From positions 1 through 32,379 of the forward strand of contig CAZSVI010000029.1 of NCBI GenBank assembly GCA_964610205.1: DNA of 32,379 nucleotides, read 5' to 3'. Below are positions 1 through 8,196 of the stretch, piece by piece. The notes beneath the pieces were generated by a model that did not search any database, had not been told where the DNA came from, and worked only from the letters and a program-made list of their open reading frames with translations. The stretch is from CAZSVI01 sp964610205 (GTDB taxonomy: Bacteria; Bacillota; Clostridia; DSM-8532). Both the position numbers and the translations under genes were made by a program. Each line of letters begins with the position of its first letter. The stretch's first letter is position 1.

Positions 1-8
1 CCGGCCCG

Positions 9-24
9 CCCCCCCCCCCCCCCC
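9..24. repeat. Homopolymer tract of 16 C
   Basis: Sixteen consecutive C residues lie within a GC-only stretch at the very start of the window, just beyond the 3' end of the radical SAM gene. The surrounding DNA is AT-leaning, so the tract stands out. It may be a genuine slippage-prone tract or a sequencing or contig-edge artefact, and the sequence alone cannot decide. Confidence 0.6.
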
Positions 25-81
25 GTTTTCACTGGCAATAACAGTCATTAACAGGTTTCAGCGTTGAATTTATTTGCTTTT

Positions 82-1311
82 TTAAAATAACCTCATCTGT
101 TCCCAGGGTGCGTTATCCTTTTTTTCGGTTATGAACCCTCTTATGGAATCACTTTCAAAGGGTACGCCGCCATAATATTTCCCGCTGCATGTAATAAAGT
201 ACTTTGCACGTTTCAAAACAATTCTGAACTGCTTGAGATGTTCGTACGACAATCTGCCAAGCCGTCTGGCCCTTACTATTTTCAAAGCTGATGTAACTCC
301 AATTCCGGGAACTCTCAGAATCATTTCATAGGGAGCCTTGTTAACTTCCACAGGAAACATATGAAGGTTCCTGAGCGCCCAGTCGCATTTGGGATCAACA
401 TCCATACTGAAATCCATATGAAACTCATCCAGCAGTTCCCTGGCCTTAAACCCGTAAAACCTTAAAAGCCAATCGGCCTGATATATCCTGTGCTCCCTGA
501 GCAAAGGCGGCTCCGTATATATGGCCGGAAGGTTGGGATGCTGGTTTACAGGCACATATGCGGAATAATAAACCCGTTTTAATGAATACTTTTTATAAAG
601 ATGCTCCGACAGGTACAGGATGGAAACATCATGATCCCTTGTCGCGCCCACAATCATTTGAGTTGACTGACCTGCCGGTACGAAAGCCCGAGTGTTTCGT
701 ACAAATTTCTTTTGCTCCTTCGTTTCCATTATCCTTCCGTGGATGTAGGACATCGGAGTAATAATCTGATTATGATCCTTTTGTGGCGCCAGAAGCTTTA
801 ATCCCTCTTTCGAAGGCAGTTCCATATTAACACTCATTCGATCCGCGAAAAGGCCCGCTTCTTCAATCAGCTTCGGATCGGCTCCCGGAATAGCCTTGAA
901 ATGAATATAACCGTTAAATTTATACTGGAGGCGCAGGAGTTTTAATGCTTTTATCATTCGCTCCATTGTATAGTCAGGAGATTTCATCACGGCAGAACTC
1001 AAAAACAAACCCTCAATGTAGTTTCTCCTGTAGAACTGAATGGTCAGCTCGCATAACTCCTCAGGAGTGAAACTGGCTCTGGGAATATCATTTGTAATAC
1101 GGTTCACACAATAAACGCAGTCATAAATACACGCGTTTGAAAACAGTACCTTAAGAAGTGATATGCATCGTCCGTCCTCGGACCATGAGTGGCAGATGCC
1201 TGCCAAGTGACCGTTTCCTATTCCATTCGGAGTATTCTTCCTTCCGCTGCCGCTTGAAGAACATGATACATCATATTTGGCCGAATCGGACAATATCTTT
1301 AGTTTCTCCAT
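82..1311 (-). CDS. Putative DNA modification/repair radical SAM protein (SplB-like, with helix-hairpin-helix)
   Basis: The protein carries the radical SAM cluster motif CX3CX2C (C86, C90 and C93, numbered from an upstream TTG). It also has an N-terminal AKYDVSCSSSGSGR signature and a C-terminal helix-hairpin-helix (VPGIGVTSALKIV). This combination is known from the radical SAM family annotated as a putative DNA modification/repair protein, which is usually paired with a uracil-DNA-glycosylase-like partner. That partner would lie downstream, before position 82, outside the window. The frame is open back to a TTG at 1386, but that TTG has almost no spacing to its AGGG. I chose the ATG at 1311, which begins with MEKLKILSDSAKY as homologues do; a GTG at 1320 with GGGTG five bases upstream is also possible. 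The substrate is unknown. The family assignment is confident and the start is not. Confidence 0.85.
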   Translation of the reverse strand: MEKLKILSDSAKYDVSCSSSGSGRKNTPNGIGNGHLAGICHSWSEDGRCISLLKVLFSNACIYDCVYCVNRITNDIPRASFTPEELCELTIQFYRRNYIEGLFLSSAVMKSPDYTMERMIKALKLLRLQYKFNGYIHFKAIPGADPKLIEEAGLFADRMSVNMELPSKEGLKLLAPQKDHNQIITPMSYIHGRIMETKEQKKFVRNTRAFVPAGQSTQMIVGATRDHDVSILYLSEHLYKKYSLKRVYYSAYVPVNQHPNLPAIYTEPPLLREHRIYQADWLLRFYGFKARELLDEFHMDFSMDVDPKCDWALRNLHMFPVEVNKAPYEMILRVPGIGVTSALKIVRARRLGRLSYEHLKQFRIVLKRAKYFITCSGKYYGGVPFESDSIRGFITEKKDNAPWEQMRLF

Positions 1312-1551
1312 TAATTCCACAAAATCACCCGAACATATGTTTGTTCTTATTGTATCATGCAATCGGTTATAATGCAAATTTTTCAAACCCTATCTGAAAA
1401 TAATCCATACTGCCCATTACTATCCGGCCGAGTTATTATTAAAAGCAGCAGATGGTTCGGACACTCAATTTATCATGAATTATTTTTCGAAATATCAATA
1501 GAATATATTAGTATGCTAAATTGAGCTTTCGGTACTTTATGGAGGTTTAAA

Positions 1552-1980
1552 ATGAGTTTAACTGACTGGGATGCCTTCCGTGAAATAAATGAATCAACCT
1601 ATGGGATAAGTGATCCTTTCGGTAATTTCCCCCTAAGCATTATAAACCGGTATGTGATTCCGAGAACGGATATTTACCAGACCGACAAGAAAATTATTAT
1701 AAAATCGGAAGTTCCGGGGCTATCCATGAATGATATGGAGATATTGATTGAAAACTCCTATATTCGTCTTTCGGGTCAGAAAAAAAGAAATAATACATGG
1801 AGTAATGAAGAAATATTCCACTCTGAACAGTTCTACGGCAGTTTTTCAAGAATTATCCCGCTCCCGTCTGAAGTTCAGCCGGATAAGGCGGTTTCCGAGT
1901 ATAAGGATGGAATTCTGTCCATTATAATTCCAAAATCAGAAGCTGAACCTACCGTCTCCCAACAAGCTGGTGGTTTGTAA
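1552..1980 (+). CDS. Hsp20/alpha-crystallin family small heat-shock protein
   Basis: A 142-residue protein. The alpha-crystallin domain starts near residue 38 (PRTDIYQTDKKIIIKSEVPG) and ends with the family's GxL element (KDGILSIIIPK), followed by a short hydrophilic tail. Small heat-shock proteins form oligomers that hold unfolding proteins in an ATP-independent way in the cytoplasm. GGAGG at 1541-1545 lies six bases before the ATG. The gene stands alone, divergent from the radical SAM gene and convergent with wecB. I see no CIRCE or CtsR operator in the 240 bases upstream, so any heat regulation is not evident from the sequence. The family is clear, but the specific paralogue (HSP18- or spore-coat-like) cannot be told. 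Confidence 0.93.
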   Translation: MSLTDWDAFREINESTYGISDPFGNFPLSIINRYVIPRTDIYQTDKKIIIKSEVPGLSMNDMEILIENSYIRLSGQKKRNNTWSNEEIFHSEQFYGSFSRIIPLPSEVQPDKAVSEYKDGILSIIIPKSEAEPTVSQQAGGL

Positions 1981-2013
1981 AGATAATTGTTTAACATTTT
2001 GCCAACGTATATT

Positions 2014-3177
2014 TTATTCGGTGATTGGCCTAAACGGTTCCGGCCTTTTATCGGTTAATTTGAACCAATACCTGATTGCCTCCAGTATTCTTTCAGACGC
2101 GTTTCCGTCGCCATAGGGATTCACGCTATACGCCATTCTTTGATACTCCGGTTCATCCTCCATAAGTTTTGATGCTTCTCTGACAATTGAATCAAATTCC
2201 GTACCGATTACCTTAACCGTACCGGCCTGAACCGCTTCGGGACGTTCTGTTTCATTACGCAGAACCAATACCGGTTTCCCCAGGGCAGGAGCTTCCTCCT
2301 GCAGTCCGCCTGAATCTGTCAGTATAAGATAGGAGTTAGACATCAGATTATGCATATCCTTAACCTGCACCGGTGATATCAGGTGGACACGCGGTATGCC
2401 TCCCAGAACGATTTTAACAGGCTCCTGAACGGCCGGATTAAGATGAACGGGGTATATTATTTCAACATCAGGATATTCAGTTGCAATTTGTTTTAAAGCC
2501 CGGCATATATTATTTAATGGTTTCCCAAGGTTTTCACGCCTGTGGGCAGTTACGGTTATTATGCGTTTCCCGGAGAAATCAATTTTCCTGAGTTCTTCAT
2601 CTTCAAAGCTGAAATCCCCGGAAATTGTAGTTCCCAGCGCATCGATAGCCGTATTCCCTGTAATATGTATTGAATCGGGTTTAACCCCTTCTTTTATCAG
2701 ATTGCGGTAGTTGGATTGTGTCGGGGCAAAATGAAGATCGGCTATGCACCCGGTCAACTTCCTGTTCATTTCTTCGGGATACGGAGAATATTTATCATAG
2801 GTTCTAAGACCCGCTTCCACATGTCCAACCGGAACCTTTGCGTAAAAGGCAGCCAGGGAAGCCGTAAAGGTAGTGGTTGTATCACCATGCACCAGCACCA
2901 TGTCGGGTTTTAGAACATTTATAACCTTCTCCACACCTTCCAGAGCCATTTTTGTTATGCCGGCAAGGGTTTGCCTGCTTTTCATGATATCAAGATCATA
3001 ATCCGGAATAATATTGAATATTTCAAGAACCTGATCAAGCATCTGCCTGTGCTGGGCTGTCACACAAACCTTTGATATGAGATCTTCCGATGCTTCTATC
3101 ACTTTTACCAGAGGAGCCATTTTTACCGCCTCCGGTCTTGTTCCAAAAACTGTTAGGATTACAGGTTTTCTTTTCAT
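2014..3177 (-). CDS. wecB: UDP-N-acetylglucosamine 2-epimerase (non-hydrolysing)
   Basis: Interconverts UDP-GlcNAc and UDP-ManNAc, supplying ManNAc for teichoic-acid linkage units or other wall polysaccharides. Family motifs appear in order: FGTRPEAVKMAPLV at the N terminus, HGDTTTTFTASLAAFY, HVEAGLRT, YPEEMNRK, TAHRRENLGKPL, and the UDP-binding C-terminal run LTDSGGLQEEAPALGKPVLV with ETERPEAV. The 387-residue length fits the family. The frame is open to a GTG at 3210, one base after the tagO stop. I prefer the ATG at 3177 because GGAG lies eight bases upstream and homologues begin MKRKPVILTVFGTRPE. It is co-transcribed behind the TagO-like transferase, and the pair makes the first two sugar steps of a polyprenyl-linked polymer. 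It is equivalent to B. subtilis mnaA. Confidence 0.96.
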   Translation of the reverse strand: MKRKPVILTVFGTRPEAVKMAPLVKVIEASEDLISKVCVTAQHRQMLDQVLEIFNIIPDYDLDIMKSRQTLAGITKMALEGVEKVINVLKPDMVLVHGDTTTTFTASLAAFYAKVPVGHVEAGLRTYDKYSPYPEEMNRKLTGCIADLHFAPTQSNYRNLIKEGVKPDSIHITGNTAIDALGTTISGDFSFEDEELRKIDFSGKRIITVTAHRRENLGKPLNNICRALKQIATEYPDVEIIYPVHLNPAVQEPVKIVLGGIPRVHLISPVQVKDMHNLMSNSYLILTDSGGLQEEAPALGKPVLVLRNETERPEAVQAGTVKVIGTEFDSIVREASKLMEDEPEYQRMAYSVNPYGDGNASERILEAIRYWFKLTDKRPEPFRPITE

Positions 3178-3211
3178 GCTTATATCTCCGTTTATAACGA
3201 CATGTCTCACG

Positions 3212-4420
3212 TTACAATTTTTCAGTCTGACCGGGCGGATATACTGTTGTTTTTTCTATATTATTCTCTTTTTCATTCCCGTCGCTCTTTGCAGTTCCGT
3301 TTTCATCCCCAACATTTTCCCGTTTGTCTCCAACAATACCAGCCAAATATCTCCATCCGCCAATACCAAAAAGAGAAATGATAACTACCAGAACAATAGC
3401 CGGAAGAAGCCCCTTGTTGGCCAGAAGAATGGATATCAGCCCCAACGCTCCGCTTACAACATATAAAATGGTAACCGAATACTTCTGCGAAATACCCTTA
3501 TCAATTAAGCGATGATGAATATGGCCTCTGTCCCCTTCTCCAATCGGTTTTCTGTTTAGAACACGTCTTAAAATAGCAAAGAGCGTATCGAATATCGGAA
3601 GGCCCAGTGCAATTAATGATACAATCATTGTTAACGCGGTATATGCCTTTGTTGCTCCCTCTATTGAAATAACAGCCAGAACGAACCCTATGAAATAGGC
3701 GCCCGTTGAGCCGATGAATATTTTTGCGGGATTGTAGTTATAAGGCAGAAACCCCATAATCGCTCCGGCCAAAGCAGCGTACAATACGGCAAATACAATC
3801 GGAATATCCGGCACCATTAAATATGCCACGGCAAACAGGGAAAAGGACGCTATTCCGGAAACACCGGCAGCCAGGCCATCCAACCCGTCAATAAGATTAA
3901 TCGCGTTTGTAATTCCGGCTATCCATAATATTGACAGGATAATGGATAATACCTTCCCTCCGCCATTGAATATTTCTTCTACCCTTATATATTTCAGTGA
4001 ACTGATTGATGTTGTTATAAACTGGATTTTTGTACCGGTAAAAACAACGATACCTGCTGCAATAAGCTGAACTGGAAATTTAATTTTTGAAGTTAACGGA
4101 TGAATATCATCAACTATTCCCATAATGATAATAATAACCATACCGGTGAAAAACCCGGCAGCTTTAAGGAGATTGATATCCTTCATCCATTCTGATAATT
4201 CATCGGGTTTATAAACAAAAAATACATAAAATATTGAAATAAGAAACCCTGCTATAACGGCAATTCCACCCATAAGGGCAATAGGTTTTTGATGCAGACG
4301 CCTCCCATCCTTTGGAATATCGACAGCCCCCAACCTTACCGCTATTTTTTTTGCAATGGGGCTTGCGAAAAATGATACAATTAAGGCAATAGCAAAGGGT
4401 ATAATATATTCAATCATCAT
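3212..4420 (-). CDS. tagO: Polyprenyl-phosphate GlcNAc-1-phosphate transferase (TagO/WecA, MraY-like)
   Basis: A polytopic membrane enzyme of 402 residues with about ten or eleven hydrophobic segments. It transfers GlcNAc-1-phosphate from UDP-GlcNAc to undecaprenyl phosphate, starting teichoic acid or other surface-polymer synthesis. Visible family motifs are DIPKDGRRLHQKPIALMGG, GIVDDIHP with the DD pair, NAINLIDGLDGLAAG, and RGHIHHRL near the C-terminal loop. The loop that normally reads FMGDTGS reads FIGSTGA here, so the usual metal-binding Asp is Ser (see findings). A hydrophilic tail of about 45 residues follows the last membrane segment. GAGGAG lies eight bases before the ATG. wecB follows immediately. 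The fold is certain; activity depends on whether the substitution is tolerated. Confidence 0.9.
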   Translation of the reverse strand: MMIEYIIPFAIALIVSFFASPIAKKIAVRLGAVDIPKDGRRLHQKPIALMGGIAVIAGFLISIFYVFFVYKPDELSEWMKDINLLKAAGFFTGMVIIIIMGIVDDIHPLTSKIKFPVQLIAAGIVVFTGTKIQFITTSISSLKYIRVEEIFNGGGKVLSIILSILWIAGITNAINLIDGLDGLAAGVSGIASFSLFAVAYLMVPDIPIVFAVLYAALAGAIMGFLPYNYNPAKIFIGSTGAYFIGFVLAVISIEGATKAYTALTMIVSLIALGLPIFDTLFAILRRVLNRKPIGEGDRGHIHHRLIDKGISQKYSVTILYVVSGALGLISILLANKGLLPAIVLVVIISLFGIGGWRYLAGIVGDKRENVGDENGTAKSDGNEKENNIEKTTVYPPGQTEKL

Positions 4421-4503
4421 TTGTCAGGCTCCTCTTTTTTATAAGCATTACAGTGAAAATTACGATTTATCATTTATTTTCCCCATAAATCCTGAGCAAT
4501 ATA

Positions 4504-4532
4504 ACTATAGCAGTAATGCTCCTGGTTGTCTT
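4504..4532 (-). promoter_or_regulatory. Candidate SigA extended -10 promoter for tagO-wecB
   Basis: On the minus strand AAGACA (plus 4527-4532) and TATAGT (plus 4504-4509) are separated by 17 bases, and TG lies one base before the -10, giving an extended -10 TGCTATAGT. It is about 85 bases upstream of the tagO start, within the 255-base gap after the deaminase gene. The -35 is weak. Confidence 0.35.
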
Positions 4533-4636
4533 TTGTCTCTTTCTTTGTCAACACTGTTCAAAATACTGCCCGCTTAAATATAAACAAGGCTTCAAAACCT
4601 CAGTAAGTCAACCATATTATATCATTTTATACCTGT

Positions 4637-4673
4637 AAAGTTTAACAATCACTTTAAGTACATGTTAAACTTT
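4637..4673. repeat. 10-bp inverted repeat between dCMP deaminase gene and tagO
   Basis: AAAGTTTAAC at 4637-4646 is the exact reverse complement of GTTAAACTTT at 4664-4673, with a 17-base spacer. It begins three bases past the deaminase stop codon. No T-run follows on either strand, so it is not a typical intrinsic terminator. It could be a protein-binding site or a 3'-end stabilising hairpin. Confidence 0.4.
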
Positions 4674-4675
4674 AG

Positions 4676-5143
4676 TTACAGATGAAAATATTTCCCACTG
4701 TGTTCTTCATATTTTACAACCCTGACGCCTGCCTCCTTCAGGAGTTCCATTGACAGGCTGTCAGGATAATCGCCTTTGAAAATAATTTTAATTATTCCGG
4801 AATTGATTATTAGTTTCGCGCATAAAACGCATGGCTGGGTAGTTACATACATAATACCATCTTTTACACTGACCCCCGAATATGCTGCCTGAGCAATCGC
4901 ATTTTGCTCTGCATGTGTTGCGCGGCATATTTCGTGACGCTGACCCGACGGAACATTCATCTGATCACGAAGACACCCTATTTCAATACAATGTTTGCAC
5001 CCAACAGGTGCACCGTTATATCCGGTAGCAAGGATACGCTTGTCCTTCACAATCAATGCCCCAACCTGTCTCCTCAGACAAGTGGATCGTTTTTTTACCA
5101 GTTCTACAATATCCATAAAATATTCGTCCCAGGACGGTCTCAA
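4676..5143 (-). CDS. comEB: dCMP deaminase (ComEB family)
   Basis: A zinc-dependent deaminase of 155 residues that converts dCMP to dUMP and so feeds dTMP synthesis. The catalytic HAE motif (THAEQNAI; H77 and E79 from the chosen start) and the zinc-ligand pair PCVLC (C105 and C108) are present. The N terminus RPSWDEYFMDIVELVKKRSTC is typical. The frame extends to a TTG at 5170, but I chose the TTG at 5143: the nine bases at 5148-5156 read AGAGGTGAT on the minus strand, a near-perfect Shine-Dalgarno, and the protein then begins exactly where family members do. It sits between upp and tagO in a run of same-strand housekeeping genes. The name comEB is historical; nothing here implies competence. 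Confidence 0.93.
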   Translation of the reverse strand: MRPSWDEYFMDIVELVKKRSTCLRRQVGALIVKDKRILATGYNGAPVGCKHCIEIGCLRDQMNVPSGQRHEICRATHAEQNAIAQAAYSGVSVKDGIMYVTTQPCVLCAKLIINSGIIKIIFKGDYPDSLSMELLKEAGVRVVKYEEHSGKYFHL

Positions 5144-5183
5144 AGATATCACCTCTTCTAGGAATATCAAAAATCAGAATTAA

Positions 5184-5813
5184 TCATTTTGTACCGAAAA
5201 GCCGATCTCCCGCGTCTCCAAGCCCCGGGATAATATAGCCGTGCTCATTGAGTTTTTCATCCACAGCCGCGCAATAGAGGGAAACGTCCGGATGCTCTTT
5301 ATTTAAGCGTTCAATTCCTGTTTTTGAAGCGATCAGGCACATAAATTTAATGTTTTTCACGTTTCTTTTTTTTATAAATTTAATCGCGTCGCAGGCCGAC
5401 CCACCGGTGGCAAGCATTGGATCCACCAACACTACATCCCGCTCCTCCAAATCCGAGGGCAGCTTGCAATAATATTCAACGGGTTCAAGTGTTTCGTGAT
5501 CTCTGTATATCCCGATATGTCCCACTCGTGCCATGGGTATAAGCTGCAGAAATCCTTCCACCATTCCAAGCCCAGCCCTCAGGATAGGAACAACAGCCAG
5601 TTTTTTCCCTGAAATCACCTTCGTTCTGGCAATTCCTACCGGTGTTTCCAGTTCCACTTCCTTTAACGGTATATCCCTTGTAACCTCATATCCCATTAAA
5701 ACGGATATTTCGGATACCAGTTCACGAAATTCCTTCGAACTGGTATTCTTGTCACGCAACAGGGATACTTTGTGCTGTATTAGTGGATGATCAAAAATAA
5801 ATACATTTTGCAT
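5184..5813 (-). CDS. upp: Uracil phosphoribosyltransferase
   Basis: Salvages uracil by condensing it with PRPP to UMP in the cytoplasm. The PRPP-binding loop VVLVDPMLATGGSA and the N-terminal VFIFDHPLIQHK element are characteristic, and the C-terminal GDAGDRLFGTK is the uracil-binding end of the family. The frame opens at a TTG at 5819, but the ATG at 5813 has AGGA eight bases upstream and gives 209 residues, the usual family length. It is followed 40 bases later by the dCMP deaminase, so pyrimidine salvage genes are grouped. Confidence 0.97.
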   Translation of the reverse strand: MQNVFIFDHPLIQHKVSLLRDKNTSSKEFRELVSEISVLMGYEVTRDIPLKEVELETPVGIARTKVISGKKLAVVPILRAGLGMVEGFLQLIPMARVGHIGIYRDHETLEPVEYYCKLPSDLEERDVVLVDPMLATGGSACDAIKFIKKRNVKNIKFMCLIASKTGIERLNKEHPDVSLYCAAVDEKLNEHGYIIPGLGDAGDRLFGTK

Positions 5814-5907
5814 AAACAAAATCCTGCCTTCCGTCTTTTGTATACAATTGAAAATAGATCTCCTGGTAAGGGAGCATATATCGGCATAAAGGAATGGAAT
5901 GCTTGAT

Positions 5908-6375
5908 TCAGCACTCCATTTTTTTATTTTTAATATACTTTTCCTCTATTAATTTAATTTTATCAACCCGGGTTTGATGGCGTATATCCTCTGAGAACGC
6001 AGTATCCAAAAAAACCTTTACGATCTCAAGAGCCAGACCAATTCCAATAACACGGCCACCCAATGCCAGCACATTGGCGTTGTTGTGCTCTCTTGCCATC
6101 CGAGCCATATATGTATCCGTACACAGTGCCGCACGTACTCCCGGCACCTTATTGGCTGCAATAGAAATTCCAATTCCCGTACCGCAGATTATGATTCCCC
6201 TGTCGAAATTCCCATCCGATACAACCTTCGCCACCTTGTAACCAATATCAGAATAATCTGTTGATTCCAGGATAAAAGTTCCCAAATCCTGATATGCAAC
6301 AGATTCACCGTCTAAAAAAGCCTTTATTGCTTCTTTTAATTCAAAACCGCCATGATCGCTTCCAATTGCAAGCAT
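5908..6375 (-). CDS. rpiB: Ribose-5-phosphate isomerase B
   Basis: Interconverts ribose 5-phosphate and ribulose 5-phosphate in the non-oxidative pentose phosphate pathway. It belongs to the RpiB/LacAB family, shown by IGSDHGGFELKEAIKAFL at the N terminus, the phosphate-binding segment GIIICGTGIGISIAANK with the catalytic Cys, and AREHNNANVLALGGRVIG. The length of 155 residues is normal. GGAGG lies five bases before the ATG. It lies between the phosphatase and upp genes, as ywlF does in B. subtilis. Confidence 0.96.
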   Translation of the reverse strand: MLAIGSDHGGFELKEAIKAFLDGESVAYQDLGTFILESTDYSDIGYKVAKVVSDGNFDRGIIICGTGIGISIAANKVPGVRAALCTDTYMARMAREHNNANVLALGGRVIGIGLALEIVKVFLDTAFSEDIRHQTRVDKIKLIEEKYIKNKKMEC

Positions 6376-6475
6376 ATAATCCTCCGTAAAATATCCTGAT
6401 GTAATAGTTAACGGTTTGTTTTATTATCCTGCTGTTTCTTTCTATAGTTCATTTTATAAGATATCCATCTTAATG

Positions 6476-6934
6476 TCAAAGCTTATCCAAAATTTTAATC
6501 AATATGGTTTCAAGCTCCTGTACACATACTGAATAGACCTCTTCATCAAAACCAAAAGGATCCGGGATATCCCAATCATTCCCGTCATATTCCGCATATT
6601 CCTTCAGTGTAAATATTTTGTCAAGAGCTTCCGGATACACTTCTACTACCATTCGCTTATGATCCCTTGTCATTGTAAGGATAATATATGCATCCCTGAT
6701 CATGTCATAACTCAATGTTCTTGAACAATGTCCGGAAATATCCATGTTATAATGTCTTAATGCCGATATTGCTTCACGGGAAGCGCTGTCTCCCGCGAAA
6801 GCATATACTCCCGCGGAAGAACAGGTATATTCCTCCTTGTATCCTTCATCCTCTATAATTTTTCTGAACAATGCCTCCGCCATAGGGCTTCTGCAAGTAT
6901 TACCCGTACAAACAAAAAGTATATTTTTCTTCAT
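6476..6934 (-). CDS. ywlE: Low-molecular-weight phosphatase, probably protein-arginine phosphatase (YwlE type)
   Basis: A low-Mr protein tyrosine phosphatase fold of 152 residues. The P-loop is CTGNTCRS (C9, R15), near the N terminus, and the acid loop is DIPDPFG. In B. subtilis YwlE a Thr at the position before the last Cys of the loop, where tyrosine phosphatases carry Ile, makes the enzyme specific for phosphoarginine. The same Thr is present here, and the neighbours sua5 and rpiB match the ywlC-ywlE-ywlF order, so arginine phosphatase is the better guess. The frame opens at a TTG at 6964. I chose the ATG at 6934, which has AAGGA about ten bases upstream and gives the standard MKKNILFVCTG start. 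The window contains no McsB-type arginine kinase. Confidence 0.9.
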   Translation of the reverse strand: MKKNILFVCTGNTCRSPMAEALFRKIIEDEGYKEEYTCSSAGVYAFAGDSASREAISALRHYNMDISGHCSRTLSYDMIRDAYIILTMTRDHKRMVVEVYPEALDKIFTLKEYAEYDGNDWDIPDPFGFDEEVYSVCVQELETILIKILDKL

Positions 6935-6985
6935 TTTAAATAAATCCTTTCCATTAGCCTCCAAGGCTGGGACTCCTGGTATAAC

Positions 6986-8029
6986 TCATATATGAACGGC
7001 TCTCCCTCCGGCGGCTTTTTCCACACGATCCATGATTGCATAACCTATGCCTTCTCTCGGTACGGATTCCACATAGATTTTTTCCGCTCCAATACGATCA
7101 CATTCCCTGAAAACACGAAAAATGTTTGCTGCTATATCCTCAGGATTTGCAAGACTTCCGTAAGACATGCTTCTTTTGCTGTTATACATTGGGATGTGCT
7201 CCGATGCGGCTATAATGACAGAATGAATACCGTCCTTTTCATCTTTTTGATCATTTTGCCGAACCCATTGAATAACATCCTCTTCCCTGCCGGAAACAAC
7301 AATAACTTCGCCTTTGGGGGCGTAATGTACATATTTCATTCCAGGAGACTTTGGCTTCTCCTCCATCCGGTTTTCGATAAAGCTTTTATCAATTTGGACT
7401 CTGCCAATCACCTGTTTAATCATTTCAAATGTAACTCCTCCGGGCCTCAGTATTAAAGGAGGATCAGAAGTCACATCCAGAACAGTGGATTCAACTCCTA
7501 CTCTGCAGGCCCCGCCATCTATAATAAATGCAATCCGTCCGTCCAGATCCTCGGCAACGTGTTCTGCCAGTGTTGGGCTCGGCCTTCCGGAGCGGTTGGC
7601 ACTGGGCGCGGCAATCGGCACTCCCGATCTCTTTATTAATTCCAACGCAACGGGATGATCGGGCATTCTAACCGCTACCGTATCCAAACCAGCTGTGGTC
7701 TCATCCGGTACATAGGGTGCTTTATGAAAAACAAGCGTAAGGGGCCCGGGCCAGAACTCGGATATCAGTTTTTGAACATCCGGTTTTATTTCAGCCACAA
7801 GTACTTCCAACATACTTATATCCGATATATGCACAATTAACGGATTGTCATTGGGCCGACCTTTGGCCTTGAATATTGATCGGACAGCTTCCCCGTCCAG
7901 TGCATTTGCTCCCAGGCCATATACTGTTTCGGTCGGAAACGCGACCAATTCTCCGCATCTTACCGCCTCAGCGACCATATCCAAATCCGATAAATCCTTT
8001 GAATTAACCTTTATATGTTTTGTATTCAT
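6986..8029 (-). CDS. ywlC: Threonylcarbamoyl-AMP synthase (Sua5/YwlC, two-domain form)
   Basis: Makes threonylcarbamoyl-AMP from threonine, bicarbonate and ATP, the first step of the t6A modification of tRNAs that read ANN codons. The YrdC domain spans roughly residues 10-205 (VAFPTETVYGLGANA, KAKGRPNDNPLIVHI, AAPSANRSGRPSPT, LRPGGVT). After a linker that includes SPGMKYVHYAPKG comes the C-terminal Sua5 domain to residue 347. The frame is open to a TTG at 8041; I prefer the ATG at 8029, with GGAG six to seven bases upstream. It is the first gene of the minus-strand housekeeping cluster here, and its upstream side faces the hairpin-repeat region. Confidence 0.96.
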   Translation of the reverse strand: MNTKHIKVNSKDLSDLDMVAEAVRCGELVAFPTETVYGLGANALDGEAVRSIFKAKGRPNDNPLIVHISDISMLEVLVAEIKPDVQKLISEFWPGPLTLVFHKAPYVPDETTAGLDTVAVRMPDHPVALELIKRSGVPIAAPSANRSGRPSPTLAEHVAEDLDGRIAFIIDGGACRVGVESTVLDVTSDPPLILRPGGVTFEMIKQVIGRVQIDKSFIENRMEEKPKSPGMKYVHYAPKGEVIVVSGREEDVIQWVRQNDQKDEKDGIHSVIIAASEHIPMYNSKRSMSYGSLANPEDIAANIFRVFRECDRIGAEKIYVESVPREGIGYAIMDRVEKAAGGRAVHI

Positions 8030-8196
8030 TTCATTCTCCAAAACTTTTATCTTTGTTCAACTTATATAGTTTAACTTTTAAGCACATTATGCCATTCAAT
8101 GAGTCATATCATATCAAATTGATTATACCACAGGTATCTTCCGCTGCAATGATTGTGATAAAACATTTTAACAGCAGTATGACTTTTACGTCAAAA

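Noticed and set aside
1387..1551. Heat-shock operator (CIRCE or CtsR) before Hsp20
   Set aside because: No TTAGCACTC/GAGTGCTAA pair or CtsR direct repeat is present; ACTCAATT and GCTAAATTGAG fragments are too weak.
3178..3210. GTG start of wecB at 3210
   Set aside because: The ATG at 3177 has a proper GGAG and matches the usual N terminus; the GTG lies one base after the tagO stop without a better site.
5884..5915. Hairpin GGAGTGCT...AGCATTCC at the rpiB stop codon as a terminator
   Set aside because: It overlaps the last codons, includes a wobble pair and has no T-run on the minus strand.
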